Below, in pieces: positions 24,460-34,099 of a DNA stretch of 44,545 nucleotides. How positions within the stretch are numbered: position 1 is the stretch's first letter; the number at the start of each line of letters is the position of its first letter. The notes under the pieces are model-generated. The model had not been told where the DNA came from, made no database searches, and saw only the letters and a program-made list of their open reading frames with translations. Made by a program: the position numbers and the translations under genes. The DNA lies in the NCBI GenBank assembly GCA_040387515.1, contig JAZKDP010000033.1, positions 1 to 44,545 on the forward strand. Direction: 5' to 3'. This DNA comes from Methylotenera_A sp040387515. Lineage in GTDB: Bacteria; Pseudomonadota; Gammaproteobacteria; Burkholderiales; Methylophilaceae.

Positions 24460-26508
24460 ATGGCTAATCGCCTTAACCAAGAAACTAGCCCATATTTATT
24501 ACAGCATGCGGATAATCCCGTGGAATGGTATCCGTGGGGTGAGCAAGCGCTCACATTGGCGCGCGAGTTAGATAAGCCAATCTTGCTTTCAATTGGTTAT
24601 TCTGCCTGCCATTGGTGCCATGTGATGGCGCATGAATCGTTTGAAGATAATGAAGTGGCGGCAATCATGAATGCCCACTTTATTAATATCAAAGTAGATC
24701 GTGAAGAGCGACCTGATATTGATCAAATCTATCAAACTGCGCACAGTATGTTGTCCAATCGCAGTGGCGGTTGGCCGCTCACGGTTTTCTTAACCCCGAA
24801 GCAAGAGCCATATTTTACAGGCACCTATTTCCCCAAAACATCGCGTTACCAGCTACCTGGTTTTGCCGATTTAATACCGCGTGTGGCACAGTTTTATTAT
24901 GAACGCAAAGACGATTTGACCGTACAAAACGGTCAATTGGCAGACGCATTAAAACGGTCGATTCCAGCCCCAAGTAGCGTATTAAGTGCCAGTGAGTCGA
25001 CCTTAAAATTAGCGTTTACTTCACTCGAACGTAGTTTTGATTTTGAGCACGGTGGTTTTGGCAGCGCGCCAAAATTTCCTAATCCCGCCGATATTACTTT
25101 ATTACTGCATGAATCAAACTCAGGCAATCAGCAAGCAGAAGCGATGGCCTTGCAAATGCTATCAGCGATGGCAAACGGCGGCATTTATGATCAACTAGGT
25201 GGCGGATTTTGCCGCTATTCGGTTGATGCACGATGGAATATTCCGCATTTTGAGAAAATGCTTTACGACAACGGCCAGTTGCTATTTTTATACGTGGATG
25301 GCTGGCAAATCAGTAAAAATCCAGATTACCAGCAAGTAATAGCAGAAACAATTAATTGGTTAACCCGCGAAATGCGTGATTCGCAAGGTGCGTTTTACTC
25401 CTCTTTGGATGCCGATTCAAAAGATGAAAGCGGCCATTCTGAAGAAGGGGCATTTTATGTTTGGCAGCCCGATGAAGTAAAAGCCTTGCTGACACCAGAA
25501 GAGTTTATTGTGGCTAGCCGCTGTTTAGGTTTTGACCGCGCGCCAAACTTTGAAGATCCTCATTCTCAAATTCAAGCTTGGCATCCTTATTTAGTGCAAG
25601 CGCCACAAGATGACGAGATCAATCTGTTAATCAGTGCGCAAACCAAATTATTTCAGGCGCGCAAAAAACGCCATCATCCTGGTCGTGATGACAAAATATT
25701 AACCAGCTGGAACGCATTGGCGATTAAGGGCTTAGCTAGAGCTGGTCGTGTTTTTAATCGACCAGATTGGATAAAACTGGCGCAAGATGCAGTGGATTTT
25801 ATTTATCAGAATTTGTGGGTGAATGATGCGTTGTTGGCTACCTGCAAAGATGATGGAAATGGCAATTATCATGCACATTTAAATGCTTATTTAGATGACT
25901 ATGCTTATTTGCTGGATGCGCAGATTGAGTTACTACAAGCAGATTATCGCAGTAAAGATTTAGCGTTTGCAGAAGATTTAGCCGAAGCATTATTAGCAGA
26001 TTTTGAAAGTGAAGACGGCGGTTTTTATTTTACTAGCCATCATCATGAGACGCTGATTCATCGCCCTAAACAAGGCTATGACAACGCCACGCCCAATGGC
26101 AATGGTATTGCTGCAGTCGCTCTGCAAAAACTAGGACATATTCTAGGTGAGCCGCGATATTTACAGGCGAGCGAGCGTACACTAAAAGCGCTTGATAGCA
26201 GTATGGCGAGTAATCCAGCTGCTTGTGCCAGCTTATGCCATGCTTTACGTGAATTTTTAACGCCGCCGACTTTAGTGATTATGAGGGGTGACGCGCGTAA
26301 AATGCAGCTTTGGCATGAGGCAATCAATCAAACCTACTATCCACATCACTTGTTCTTTTATTTTGATGAAACATGGAATAAAAAAACGTTCGATTTACCA
26401 CCAAGTTTGCAAAGAGCAGTTACAAGTGACGTCAACGCATGGGTATGCAAAGGCGTTGTTTGTTCTCCGAGCATAAATGACTTGCAGCATTTGTTAGAAA
26501 ATTTATAG
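24460..26508 (+). CDS. YyaL/DUF255 family thioredoxin-domain protein
   Basis: A 682-residue conserved protein. The N-terminus (MANRLNQETSPYLLQHADNP) and thioredoxin-like motif SACHWCHVMAHESFED near residue 50, followed by KVDREERPDID, identify the DUF255 family. The remaining ~500 residues form the alpha/alpha-barrel-type part (GGIYDQLGGGFCRYSVD, WHIPHFEKMLYDN-like and SWNALAIKGLARAG). Function is unknown in bacteria; the family is related to human SPATA20. AAGGA lies six bases before the ATG. Confidence 0.9.
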   Translation: MANRLNQETSPYLLQHADNPVEWYPWGEQALTLARELDKPILLSIGYSACHWCHVMAHESFEDNEVAAIMNAHFINIKVDREERPDIDQIYQTAHSMLSNRSGGWPLTVFLTPKQEPYFTGTYFPKTSRYQLPGFADLIPRVAQFYYERKDDLTVQNGQLADALKRSIPAPSSVLSASESTLKLAFTSLERSFDFEHGGFGSAPKFPNPADITLLLHESNSGNQQAEAMALQMLSAMANGGIYDQLGGGFCRYSVDARWNIPHFEKMLYDNGQLLFLYVDGWQISKNPDYQQVIAETINWLTREMRDSQGAFYSSLDADSKDESGHSEEGAFYVWQPDEVKALLTPEEFIVASRCLGFDRAPNFEDPHSQIQAWHPYLVQAPQDDEINLLISAQTKLFQARKKRHHPGRDDKILTSWNALAIKGLARAGRVFNRPDWIKLAQDAVDFIYQNLWVNDALLATCKDDGNGNYHAHLNAYLDDYAYLLDAQIELLQADYRSKDLAFAEDLAEALLADFESEDGGFYFTSHHHETLIHRPKQGYDNATPNGNGIAAVALQKLGHILGEPRYLQASERTLKALDSSMASNPAACASLCHALREFLTPPTLVIMRGDARKMQLWHEAINQTYYPHHLFFYFDETWNKKTFDLPPSLQRAVTSDVNAWVCKGVVCSPSINDLQHLLENL

Positions 26509-26539
26509 TCCAAGTTGCCATAAAACCCTATAAGAGCTA

Positions 26540-26586
26540 TTGTAGATTTTTAAATTATAGGTATTATGCAATTTGCAAAAAATTGC
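26540..26586 (+). promoter_or_regulatory. Probable sigma-70 promoter and leader hairpin of the cytochrome gene
   Basis: TTGTAG (26540-26545), a 16-base spacer and TATTAT (26562-26567) make a reasonable promoter. The hairpin GCAATTT-GCAAA-AAATTGC (26568-26586) immediately follows and would lie at the very start of the transcript. An AAGGAG box then precedes the ATG at 26629. Confidence 0.45.
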
Positions 26587-26628
26587 AGGATTAATATAAA
26601 AATTATCATAGTAATTCAAGGAGATAGT

Positions 26629-26952
26629 ATGAAAGTTTTATTATCAACAGTTGCGGTAACCGCCATGTTATTAGCGGGTCAAGTAAATGCAGCAAGTGCT
26701 GATGCTGCAAAAGCATTAGCGCAAAAAAGCGGCTGTTTAGCATGTCACAGTATCGATAAAAAAGTATTAGGCCCATCTTATAAAGATGTTGCTGCGAAAT
26801 ACAAAGGCGATAAAACAGCTGAAGCAAAAATGATAGCAAAAGTAAAAGCGGGTGGTAGTGGCGTTTGGGGTCCTATGCCTATGCCGGCTAATAGCCCACA
26901 AGTAAAAGATGACGATATTAAAACGATTGTTCAGTGGATTTTATCCATGTAG
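26629..26952 (+). CDS. Periplasmic c-type cytochrome (c551/c552 class)
   Basis: A 107-residue monohaem cytochrome. The ATG at 26629 has AAGGAG six bases upstream and begins a clean signal peptide (MKVLLSTVAVTAMLLAGQ, cleavage near VNAAS). The haem site is CLACH, and the methionine ligand is probably in WGPMPMPANSP, as in cytochrome c551/c552. It would carry electrons in the periplasm. The open frame extends to 26566, but that part covers the leader and is not coding. In methylotrophs such cytochromes can accept electrons from methanol oxidation, but nothing here shows that role. A bidirectional terminator follows. Confidence 0.93.
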   Translation: MKVLLSTVAVTAMLLAGQVNAASADAAKALAQKSGCLACHSIDKKVLGPSYKDVAAKYKGDKTAEAKMIAKVKAGGSGVWGPMPMPANSPQVKDDDIKTIVQWILSM

Positions 26953-26984
26953 TTATATAAATGTAATGTTGGTTAGTTACTAAT

Positions 26985-27013
26985 AAAAAAGCCAGCTTAA
27001 AGCTGGCTTTTTT
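26985..27013. terminator. Bidirectional intrinsic terminator
   Basis: A 13-bp inverted repeat (AAAAAAGCCAGCT / AGCTGGCTTTTTT) with a 3-base loop lies between the convergent cytochrome and permease genes. It has A/T runs on both sides, so it can end transcription from either direction. Confidence 0.92.
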
Positions 27014-27044
27014 ATTGTTTAAAAATATTTAACTTGGGTTGAAT

Positions 27045-28445
27045 TTAGCTTTGATTCAACTTGCTATGTCTAATCGAATACGCGAAATAAAAGACAATAC
27101 CAATTAAAATCCAGCAACCAAAACGTATCCAAGTGGATGCGGGCAAAAAGTACATTAATGCACCGCAAGATAATATGCCCAACACGGGAATAACAGGGTT
27201 CCAAGGATTTTTAAATGGGCGCGGTAAATCCGGTTGGCGTATGCGCAGCACGATGACGCCGACACAAACCATGATAAAAGCAGCCAGTGTGCCGATATTC
27301 ACTGTTTCGGCCAACTCACCTAAAGGAAGAAAGCCAGCAACTAAAGACACCACAGCACCACACATTAAAATGATGCGTGTGGGCGTTTGTCTGTCGGGAT
27401 TCACTATTGAGAAGATGGGCGATATTAAACCATCTCGACTCATCGCAAATAAAATACGTGTAAGACCATACAGTAATACTAATAGTACGGTGATCAAACC
27501 AGCCAAAACACCAGTGGCGACCAATGTGGAGGACCATGTATAGCCAAGCTTAAATAATGCGTAGGCTACGGGAGAGGGTGTATTGAGCTCTGTGTAGTGC
27601 ACCACACCAGTGAGTATGGCCGATACAATTATGTAGATAATGGTACAAAATGCCAAAGATGCTAATAAACCAATAGGTAAATCTCGTTGTGGATTTTTGG
27701 CTTCTTCTGCCGCAGTAGATACGGCATCAAAGCCAAAGTAAGCAAAAAATACTAAAGAAGCACCTGCAAAAACGCCAATATTTTTGCCGTTTTCTAAGGT
27801 ACTAAACCAGCCAAACGGGGTAAAAGGGTGCCAATTATCCGCGCTAATATGTGCACTTGCCAATGCTATAAAAATGGCAATCGTACTTAATTTGATGACA
27901 ACAATAATATTGTTAAAGCGCGCACTTTCTTTTACGCCAATAATTAATAATATTGTTAATAGCCAAATAATGGCAAAAGCAGGCAGATTAATAATACCGC
28001 CTAACATGGGTGCTTTGGTTAATGTTTCGGGCAAATACACATTAAAGTTGGCCAGTGTATTAATAAAATAGCCTGACCATCCATTTGCGACGGCTGCTGC
28101 TCCCACACCGTATTCCAGCAACAAAATCCAACCCATTACCCAAGCGATTAATTCACCAAATGCTACGTAACTATAACCATATGCACTGCCGGAACCGCCC
28201 ACTGAAGCAGCTAGCTCTGCATATGCAAGAGCTGCGAAGGCGCTGGCAATACCTGCAAATATAAATGATAGGATAACTGCGGGGCCAGACTGTGTGGCTG
28301 CGGCTAGGCCAGTTAGTACAAAAATCCCAGTACCAATTGCGCAACCGATGCCTAATAATGCTAAATCAAATGCACTTAAACATTTTTTGAGGCCGCTATT
28401 GGTATGGTTTTCAACTGCTTTTGTCCGCAATAATTGTTTTAGCAT
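27045..28445 (-). CDS. APC-family amino acid permease (YfnA/CAT-like)
   Basis: A 466-residue inner-membrane transporter with about 12 helices. The APC signature is in the first helices (LLGIGCAIGTGIFVLTG, SFIFAGIASAFAALAYAELA, GSGSAYGYSYVAFGELIAWVMGW), and FFAYFGFDAVSTAAEEAKNPQRDLPIG marks the cationic amino acid transporter-like subgroup. The substrate is uncertain. The start is the ATG at 28445, preceded by an AAGGAT box. It is separated from hemF by 44 bases and may be transcribed with it. Confidence 0.9.
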   Translation of the reverse strand: MLKQLLRTKAVENHTNSGLKKCLSAFDLALLGIGCAIGTGIFVLTGLAAATQSGPAVILSFIFAGIASAFAALAYAELAASVGGSGSAYGYSYVAFGELIAWVMGWILLLEYGVGAAAVANGWSGYFINTLANFNVYLPETLTKAPMLGGIINLPAFAIIWLLTILLIIGVKESARFNNIIVVIKLSTIAIFIALASAHISADNWHPFTPFGWFSTLENGKNIGVFAGASLVFFAYFGFDAVSTAAEEAKNPQRDLPIGLLASLAFCTIIYIIVSAILTGVVHYTELNTPSPVAYALFKLGYTWSSTLVATGVLAGLITVLLVLLYGLTRILFAMSRDGLISPIFSIVNPDRQTPTRIILMCGAVVSLVAGFLPLGELAETVNIGTLAAFIMVCVGVIVLRIRQPDLPRPFKNPWNPVIPVLGILSCGALMYFLPASTWIRFGCWILIGIVFYFAYSIRHSKLNQS

Positions 28446-28489
28446 GCGCTTTTATCCTTTTGGTTGCAGTGTACAACAATTGTAAGCGT

Positions 28490-29431
28490 TTATAGCCAAT
28501 CTCTATCAATCAGAAAATCAGTGTATAGCATCGATTCGGCGCTGTCATTTTCTGGCTTCCAATCGTACCGCCATTTGACGATTGGCGGCATCGACATCAG
28601 TATGGATTCGGTGCGACCATTTGATTGCAAACCAAATAATGTGCCGCGGTCATGTACCAAGTTAAATTCTACATAGCGACCGCGGCGGTAAGCTTGAAAG
28701 TCGCGTTCTTTTTCAGTGTATGCAATATCTTTACGGCGTTGCAATATAGGCAAATAAGCTTGTAAAAAACTATCGCCTACCGCACGTTGTAGTGCAAAAC
28801 TTTGCTCAAAACCTAATGCATTAAAGTCATCAAAGAAAATACCACCGATGCCACGCGGTTCTTTGCGATGTTTTAGGTAGAAGTATTCGTCGCATTGTTT
28901 TTTGAATTGTGGATAGTAATCTGGATTAAATGCATCTAATGCGGTTTTGTTGGTGCGATGAAAATGCATGCAATCTTCTTCAAAGCCGTAGTAAGGCGTT
29001 AAATCCATTCCACCACCAAACCACCAAACATCTTCAGATGTCTTTGCTGGTACAGTTGCGTTGGCTTCGCTTTTTGGTGCTCTAGCAACAAAAAAGCGGA
29101 CATTCATGTGAACAGTCGGCACGTACGGATTGCGTGGATGCAGTACTAAGGAAACACCCATGGCTTCCCACGTGCGGCCGGCCATTTCCGGGTGGGCGAT
29201 AGTTGCAGCGGGAGGTAGTTTATTGCCTAGCACATGTGAAAAACCAACGCCTGCGCGTTCGAATACATTCCCACCTTCTAATAAGCAGCTAGTACCGCCG
29301 CCGCCTTCTGGCCGATTCCAACTATCATGCAAAAAAGTTTTACCATCAACTAATTCAAGCGCTTCAACAATTTGATTTTGCAGATTTTGTAGGTAATGCA
29401 ATACAGTATCGGCGTTTGATTGATTGCTCAA
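28490..29431 (-). CDS. hemF: Oxygen-dependent coproporphyrinogen III oxidase
   Basis: Converts coproporphyrinogen III to protoporphyrinogen IX in haem synthesis, using oxygen. At 313 residues it has the usual length. Recognisable stretches are HMNVRFFVA, WFGGGMDLTPYYGFEEDCMHF, GIGGIFFDDFNA and RGRYVEFNLVHDRGTLFGL with the final RTESILMSMPP. Presence of HemF indicates aerobic growth. It lies 15 bases after purD in the dusB-fis-purH-purD-hemF order common in betaproteobacteria. Confidence 0.97.
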   Translation of the reverse strand: MSNQSNADTVLHYLQNLQNQIVEALELVDGKTFLHDSWNRPEGGGGTSCLLEGGNVFERAGVGFSHVLGNKLPPAATIAHPEMAGRTWEAMGVSLVLHPRNPYVPTVHMNVRFFVARAPKSEANATVPAKTSEDVWWFGGGMDLTPYYGFEEDCMHFHRTNKTALDAFNPDYYPQFKKQCDEYFYLKHRKEPRGIGGIFFDDFNALGFEQSFALQRAVGDSFLQAYLPILQRRKDIAYTEKERDFQAYRRGRYVEFNLVHDRGTLFGLQSNGRTESILMSMPPIVKWRYDWKPENDSAESMLYTDFLIDRDWL

Positions 29432-29446
29432 AATAAATAACCTTAC

Positions 29447-30715
29447 TTAACCCTTAATCGCACGGTAACCAATATCTGAGCGGTATTGTGCACCATCGAA
29501 TTTGATATCTTCTATAATGTTATAGACTTGTTGTTGGGCAAATTTCACTGTCTCACCCAACGCGGTCACACATAAAACTCGACCGCCGCTGGTGAAAACT
29601 TTGCCATCAACTAATTGAGTGCCAGCGTGGAATACATGCGCGTCTTCTAGATTATGCGGCAAACCAGTAATTACATCGTTCAATCTAGGTGTGTCAGGGT
29701 AGTTATGAGATGCCATCACCACGCCTAGCGCTGTACGCCTGTCCCATTCCGCTTCTGCTAAATTCAGTGTGCCATTCGCAGCATGTTCTGCCAATGTCAC
29801 GAAATCACTTTTTAAACGTAACATAATGGGTTGTGTTTCAGGGTCACCCATGCGGCAATTAAACTCTAAAGTTTTTAAATTCCCATTAGGCGAAATCATC
29901 AAGCCAGCATATAAAAAGCCTGTATAAGGAATACCATCTTTCGCCATGCCTTCAATTGTAGGACGAATAATTTCACGCATCACTTTTGCGTGAATTTCTG
30001 GCGTCACGACTGGCGCGGGTGAGTAAGCGCCCATGCCGCCAGTGTTAGGGCCAAGATCAGCATCTAGTAAACGTTTATGATCTTGGCTGGTTGCCAAAGG
30101 CAAAATGTTATTGCCATCCACCATCACAATAAAACTGGCTTCTTCACCAGTTAAAAATTCTTCAATCACCACGCGCGCGCCAGCATCACCAAGTTTGTTA
30201 TCAGACAGCATGGAATCAATTGCGGCATGTGCTTCGTCGTCGGTCATCGCGACTACTACACCTTTGCCCGCGGCTAAACCATCCGCTTTAATAACGATTG
30301 GCGCGCCTTGTTGCGTAACATAATCATGTGCGAGTTTTGCATCAGTAAACGTGGCGTAAGCAGCGGTAGGAATATTGTGGCGCACCATGAAAGCTTTAGC
30401 GAAATCTTTAGAGGACTCCAGTTGTGCAGCTGCTTTAGTCGGGCCAAAAATCTTTAAACCATTTGCACGGAATGTGTCTACCACGCCTTGCGACAATGGC
30501 GCTTCTGGGCCTACCACAGTCAGATTGATTTGCTCTTTCTGTGCAAATTCAAGTAAGTCCTGAACGCTAGAAATCGGCACATTGACCATATCAGGATTCA
30601 GTGCAGTGCCAGCATTGCCTGGCGCGACAAAAATACGGCTAACGCTTTTATTTTGGGCTATTTTCCAAGCAAGCGCGTGTTCGCGTCCGCCACTACCAAT
30701 CACTAAAACTTTCAT
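29447..30715 (-). CDS. purD: Phosphoribosylamine-glycine ligase
   Basis: Joins phosphoribosylamine and glycine with ATP (GAR synthetase), the second step of purine synthesis. It has 422 residues: an N-terminal domain beginning MKVLVIGSGGREHALAWK, an ATP-grasp core (IVIKADGLAAGKGVVVA, EEFLTGEEASF) and a metal-binding part (EFNCRMGDPETQ). It lies 26 bases after purH and clearly belongs to the same operon. Confidence 0.97.
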   Translation of the reverse strand: MKVLVIGSGGREHALAWKIAQNKSVSRIFVAPGNAGTALNPDMVNVPISSVQDLLEFAQKEQINLTVVGPEAPLSQGVVDTFRANGLKIFGPTKAAAQLESSKDFAKAFMVRHNIPTAAYATFTDAKLAHDYVTQQGAPIVIKADGLAAGKGVVVAMTDDEAHAAIDSMLSDNKLGDAGARVVIEEFLTGEEASFIVMVDGNNILPLATSQDHKRLLDADLGPNTGGMGAYSPAPVVTPEIHAKVMREIIRPTIEGMAKDGIPYTGFLYAGLMISPNGNLKTLEFNCRMGDPETQPIMLRLKSDFVTLAEHAANGTLNLAEAEWDRRTALGVVMASHNYPDTPRLNDVITGLPHNLEDAHVFHAGTQLVDGKVFTSGGRVLCVTALGETVKFAQQQVYNIIEDIKFDGAQYRSDIGYRAIKG

Positions 30716-30741
30716 GCTGAATTATCCTTTAGCGATTGCTA

Positions 30742-32370
30742 TTAATGTCTAAAATGTCTGATACCAGTCATCACCATGACTAATCCATGTTCGTCTGCAG
30801 CGGCAATCACTTCCTCATCGCGCATACTGCCGCCTGGGTGAATCACACAGCTGGCGCCTGCTTCGGCTAGTACATCAATACCATCACGGAACGGGAAGAA
30901 TGCATCAGACGCAACGACTGAATCTTTAAGCGTTAAGCCGGCATTTTGTGCTTTAATCGCGGCGATTTTTGTACTATCGACGCGGCTCATTTGCCCAGCA
31001 CCAACGCCCAATGTCATGCCATTGCCGCAAAATACAATCGCATTGGATTTAACATATTTGGCCACATTCCATGCAAATAGCATATCTGCCAATTGCTGTG
31101 GTGTTGGTTGTATTTTTGAAACCACTTTTAAGTCTGACTCACTGATTTCGTGGTTATCTGCAGTTTGAATCAAGATGCCAGAACCGACACGTTTGATGTC
31201 GTGTGAATTGCGACCTTGCTCCCACGCGCTGGCTTTTATATTTAAGTCGCCGCCTTTTGGCAAATCAATTTTTAAAACGCGAACATTGGCTTTTGCAGCA
31301 AAAACCGCTAATGCGTCTGCTGTGAAATCTGGTGCGATTAATACTTCTACAAATTGTTTAGAAACAGCTTCGGCTGCTGCTTTATCTAATGTGCTATTAA
31401 AAGCGATAATGCCGCCAAACGCAGAACTAGGATCGGTTTGGAAAGCTTTTGAGTAAGCTTCAAGTGCATCTTTACCCACTGCAACACCGCACGGGTTGGC
31501 GTGTTTCACAATGACACAAGTTGCTGAAGCACCAACAGTGCTGTTATTAATAGGCGTGAAAGACTTAACCGCTTCCCAAGCCGCATCTGCATCAGCGATA
31601 TTGTTATAGCTTAGTTCTTTGCCTTGCAACTGTTGCGCAGTTACTAGCGAACCAGGTGCTGGATATAAATCGCGGTAAAAGGCCGCTTCTTGGTGTGGGT
31701 TTTCGCCGTAGCGCAAATCTTGCAATTTGACAAAACGCCCATTGGTTTGCGCAGGGAAAGCACTGCGTGTGCGATCTGATTTAAATGAGGATAGATAATC
31801 ACTAATCGCGCCATCGTAATTGCTGATGCGGTTAAAAGCTGCGATAGATAAAGTAAAGTTCGTGGCTTGGCTGATATTGCCGCTTGAACTTTGCAACTCA
31901 TTGATGACGTCTGCATATTGGCTTGCGTCAGTCAGCACAGAAACATCTTTCCAGTTTTTAGCAGCAGAACGCACCATGGCTGGGCCACCAATATCAATAT
32001 TTTCAATCGCATCTTCTAAGGTGCAATCTGGGTTGGCAACCGTCGCTTCAAATGGATATAAATTCACCACGACCATATCAATATTAGGAATATCCGTGGT
32101 TTGCATTGCGGCAACATGTTCTGGCAAATCACGACGACCTAAAATGCCGCCATGTATTTTTGGGTGTAGCGTTTTAACACGGCCATCCAGCATTTCGGGG
32201 AAACCTGTGTAATCGCTGACTTCTGTAACGGGAATATTGTTATCGCGGAATAATTTTGCAGTACCGCCAGTAGATAAAACTTCTACTTGCAGTTTAGTTA
32301 ATGCCAGTGCTAATTCTAAAATGCCTTGTTTGTCTGAAACACTGATGAGTGCGCGTTTGATAGTTGCCAT
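30742..32370 (-). CDS. purH: Bifunctional AICAR formyltransferase / IMP cyclohydrolase
   Basis: Catalyses the last two steps of IMP synthesis. The N-terminal third is the IMP cyclohydrolase/MGS-like domain (RALISVSDKQGI, TGGTAKLF, MLDGRVKTLHPKIHGGILGRRD). The C-terminal two thirds are the formyltransferase (LRYGENPHQEAAFYRD, VKHANPCGVAVG, SAFGGIIAFN, DAFFPFRDGID). At 542 residues it is slightly longer than the typical ~525. It follows fis by 42 bases and precedes purD. Confidence 0.97.
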   Translation of the reverse strand: MATIKRALISVSDKQGILELALALTKLQVEVLSTGGTAKLFRDNNIPVTEVSDYTGFPEMLDGRVKTLHPKIHGGILGRRDLPEHVAAMQTTDIPNIDMVVVNLYPFEATVANPDCTLEDAIENIDIGGPAMVRSAAKNWKDVSVLTDASQYADVINELQSSSGNISQATNFTLSIAAFNRISNYDGAISDYLSSFKSDRTRSAFPAQTNGRFVKLQDLRYGENPHQEAAFYRDLYPAPGSLVTAQQLQGKELSYNNIADADAAWEAVKSFTPINNSTVGASATCVIVKHANPCGVAVGKDALEAYSKAFQTDPSSAFGGIIAFNSTLDKAAAEAVSKQFVEVLIAPDFTADALAVFAAKANVRVLKIDLPKGGDLNIKASAWEQGRNSHDIKRVGSGILIQTADNHEISESDLKVVSKIQPTPQQLADMLFAWNVAKYVKSNAIVFCGNGMTLGVGAGQMSRVDSTKIAAIKAQNAGLTLKDSVVASDAFFPFRDGIDVLAEAGASCVIHPGGSMRDEEVIAAADEHGLVMVMTGIRHFRH

Positions 32371-32412
32371 AAGATTGAGTTGAGGGTGTTAAGAATAAAA
32401 TTAAAAAGGATA

Positions 32413-32649
32413 TTAGCTTAAGCCGTATTGCGCCATTTTTTTGCGCAGCGTATTGCGGTTTAAACCAAGGGTTTCAGCCGCTTTTGATTGATTGCCACCG
32501 ACTTTATTCAGTATAAATTCCAACATAGGTTTTTCTACGCAACCCAAAACCATATCGTAAATGGCGTGAGGCGGTTGCCCATCAAGCTGTCTAAAGTAAT
32601 CTTCTAATGATTCTTCAATAGCGTCTGAAAGTTTGCTAGGATTTTTCAT
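32413..32649 (-). CDS. fis: DNA-binding protein Fis
   Basis: A 78-residue nucleoid protein, the short form usual in betaproteobacteria (E. coli Fis has 98). The C-terminal helix-turn-helix is clear: FILNKVGGNQSKAAETLGLNRN followed by TLRKKMAQYGLS, strongly related to the NtrC C-terminal domain. It bends DNA and regulates rRNA and many other promoters. It is 23 bases after dusB, the conserved dusB-fis arrangement. Confidence 0.95.
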   Translation of the reverse strand: MKNPSKLSDAIEESLEDYFRQLDGQPPHAIYDMVLGCVEKPMLEFILNKVGGNQSKAAETLGLNRNTLRKKMAQYGLS

Positions 32650-32672
32650 ATATTATTTTTCTCCACTATCAC

Positions 32673-33701
32673 TTAAGCAGCCAGCGCTTCGGAACCTTCC
32701 GTTGCGGTATCGACATAGACTAGGCGTTCATTTTTGCTTTTCAGTTCTGCAAAAAAATCATTAATCGCATTCAATTGCAAATCGATGGTTTGCAACGTGT
32801 TCATGTTATGTCTAAAGCTAGCAGAGCCCGCCAAGCCTTTGGTATACCAAGAAATATGTTTTCGCGCGACGCGCATGCCTGCTAAATCACCATAAAAACT
32901 GTATAAATCGTGAAGATGTTCCAACATCACGGTGTGAATTTCTTCAACTGTTGGCGGCAACATATGCTCGCCTGTTTTTAAAAAGTATTCAATTTCGCGG
33001 AAAATCCAAGGTCTGCCTTGTGCAGCACGGCCAATCATCACGGCATCAGCGCCTGTGTAATCTAAAACGTGCTTGGCTTTTTCTGGGGTGGTGATATCGC
33101 CATTGGCGATAAGTGGGATGCTTATGGCTTGTTTAACCGCGGCAATCGTATCGTATTCCGCATCGCCCATATACAAACAGGCGCGCGTACGACCATGCAT
33201 GGCAAGCGCTTGCACGCCAATATCTTGCGCCATTTTTGCAATCTCAATCGCATTGCGATTATTTTTATCCCAACCAGTGCGAATTTTAAGCGTAACAGGC
33301 ACATTAACTGCGCCCACAACCGCTTTCAGAATCTGCGCAACAAGCGGCTCATCTTTTAATAATGCGCTACCAGCCATCACATTACAGATTTTTTTAGCTG
33401 GGCAACCCATGTTGATGTCGATAATTTGTGCACCGTTATCCACATTATGTTTAGCGGCTTCCGCCATCATTTTTGGGTCTGCACCTGCAATTTGCACTGA
33501 AATCGGATCAACTTCACCTTCATGATTCGCACGGCGCAACGTTTTTTCACTACCGTACAGCAATGAATTTGAAGTCACCATTTCTGAAACGGCCAAGCCC
33601 GCGCCTAACTTTTTGCATAACTGGCGAAAAGGCCTATCCGTTACGCCAGCCATAGGGGCGACGACTAGATTGTTTTTCAAAATATGATTGCCGATTTGCA
33701 T
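32673..33701 (-). CDS. dusB: tRNA-dihydrouridine synthase B
   Basis: FMN-dependent enzyme that reduces uridines in tRNA to dihydrouridine. From the ATG at 33701 it has 342 residues (MQIGNHILKNNLVVAPMAGV). Key parts are APMAGVTDRPFRQL, the DINMGCPAKKICNVMAGSAL loop with the catalytic cysteine, MHGRTRACLYMGDAEYD and IANGDITTPEKA. The frame is open to a TTG at 33746, whose extra 15 residues are not family-like. It is the first gene of the dusB-fis-purH-purD-hemF group. Confidence 0.95.
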   Translation of the reverse strand: MQIGNHILKNNLVVAPMAGVTDRPFRQLCKKLGAGLAVSEMVTSNSLLYGSEKTLRRANHEGEVDPISVQIAGADPKMMAEAAKHNVDNGAQIIDINMGCPAKKICNVMAGSALLKDEPLVAQILKAVVGAVNVPVTLKIRTGWDKNNRNAIEIAKMAQDIGVQALAMHGRTRACLYMGDAEYDTIAAVKQAISIPLIANGDITTPEKAKHVLDYTGADAVMIGRAAQGRPWIFREIEYFLKTGEHMLPPTVEEIHTVMLEHLHDLYSFYGDLAGMRVARKHISWYTKGLAGSASFRHNMNTLQTIDLQLNAINDFFAELKSKNERLVYVDTATEGSEALAA

Positions 33702-33801
33702 GAAGTGACTAATTCCCGAGAAGCTGCCTATTTTAAACGCAAACAAGTTTACTTAACAGTATTTAAATGCTTATTTTTTGTACAAAATGACGTACAAGAG
33801 C

Positions 33802-34077
33802 TTAATGATTGGGTTTGGTGAGTTGTTCTAAATTACTCAGCCATGCAATAGCGTATTCGCGGGCATTATGTTGTTTTTGGTCGCCACACATTTCTAGGCT
33901 AGGTTTTAAGCTACCACAAAAATCAGGACGTTCGGGCTTATTAAAAATTGCACATTTAAAGTCGCTAAGTAAATGGATACAAGCTACGCCAGCAGGTTTG
34001 CCATTGGGCATGCCAGGTAAAGGACTGTTAATGGATGGCGCGATACAGCATGCGCCGCAGTTTGGTCTACATTCCAT
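33802..34077 (-). CDS. YkgJ-type cysteine-cluster protein
   Basis: A 91-residue protein with conserved cysteines in MECRPNCGACCIAPSI, VACIHL, FKCAIF, DFCGS and EMCGDQ. This pattern (CxxC-x-CC) identifies the YkgJ/UPF0153 family, thought to bind a metal or iron-sulfur cluster; function is not established. It lies 22 bases after the CinA-type gene and is probably cotranscribed with polA-cinA. Confidence 0.85.
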   Translation of the reverse strand: MECRPNCGACCIAPSINSPLPGMPNGKPAGVACIHLLSDFKCAIFNKPERPDFCGSLKPSLEMCGDQKQHNAREYAIAWLSNLEQLTKPNH

Positions 34078-34099
34078 AAAAATCTACGCTACTTGTATA

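Noticed and set aside
33073..33525. 150-codon open frame antisense to dusB
   Set aside because: It overlaps a complete conserved gene and has no independent start signals.
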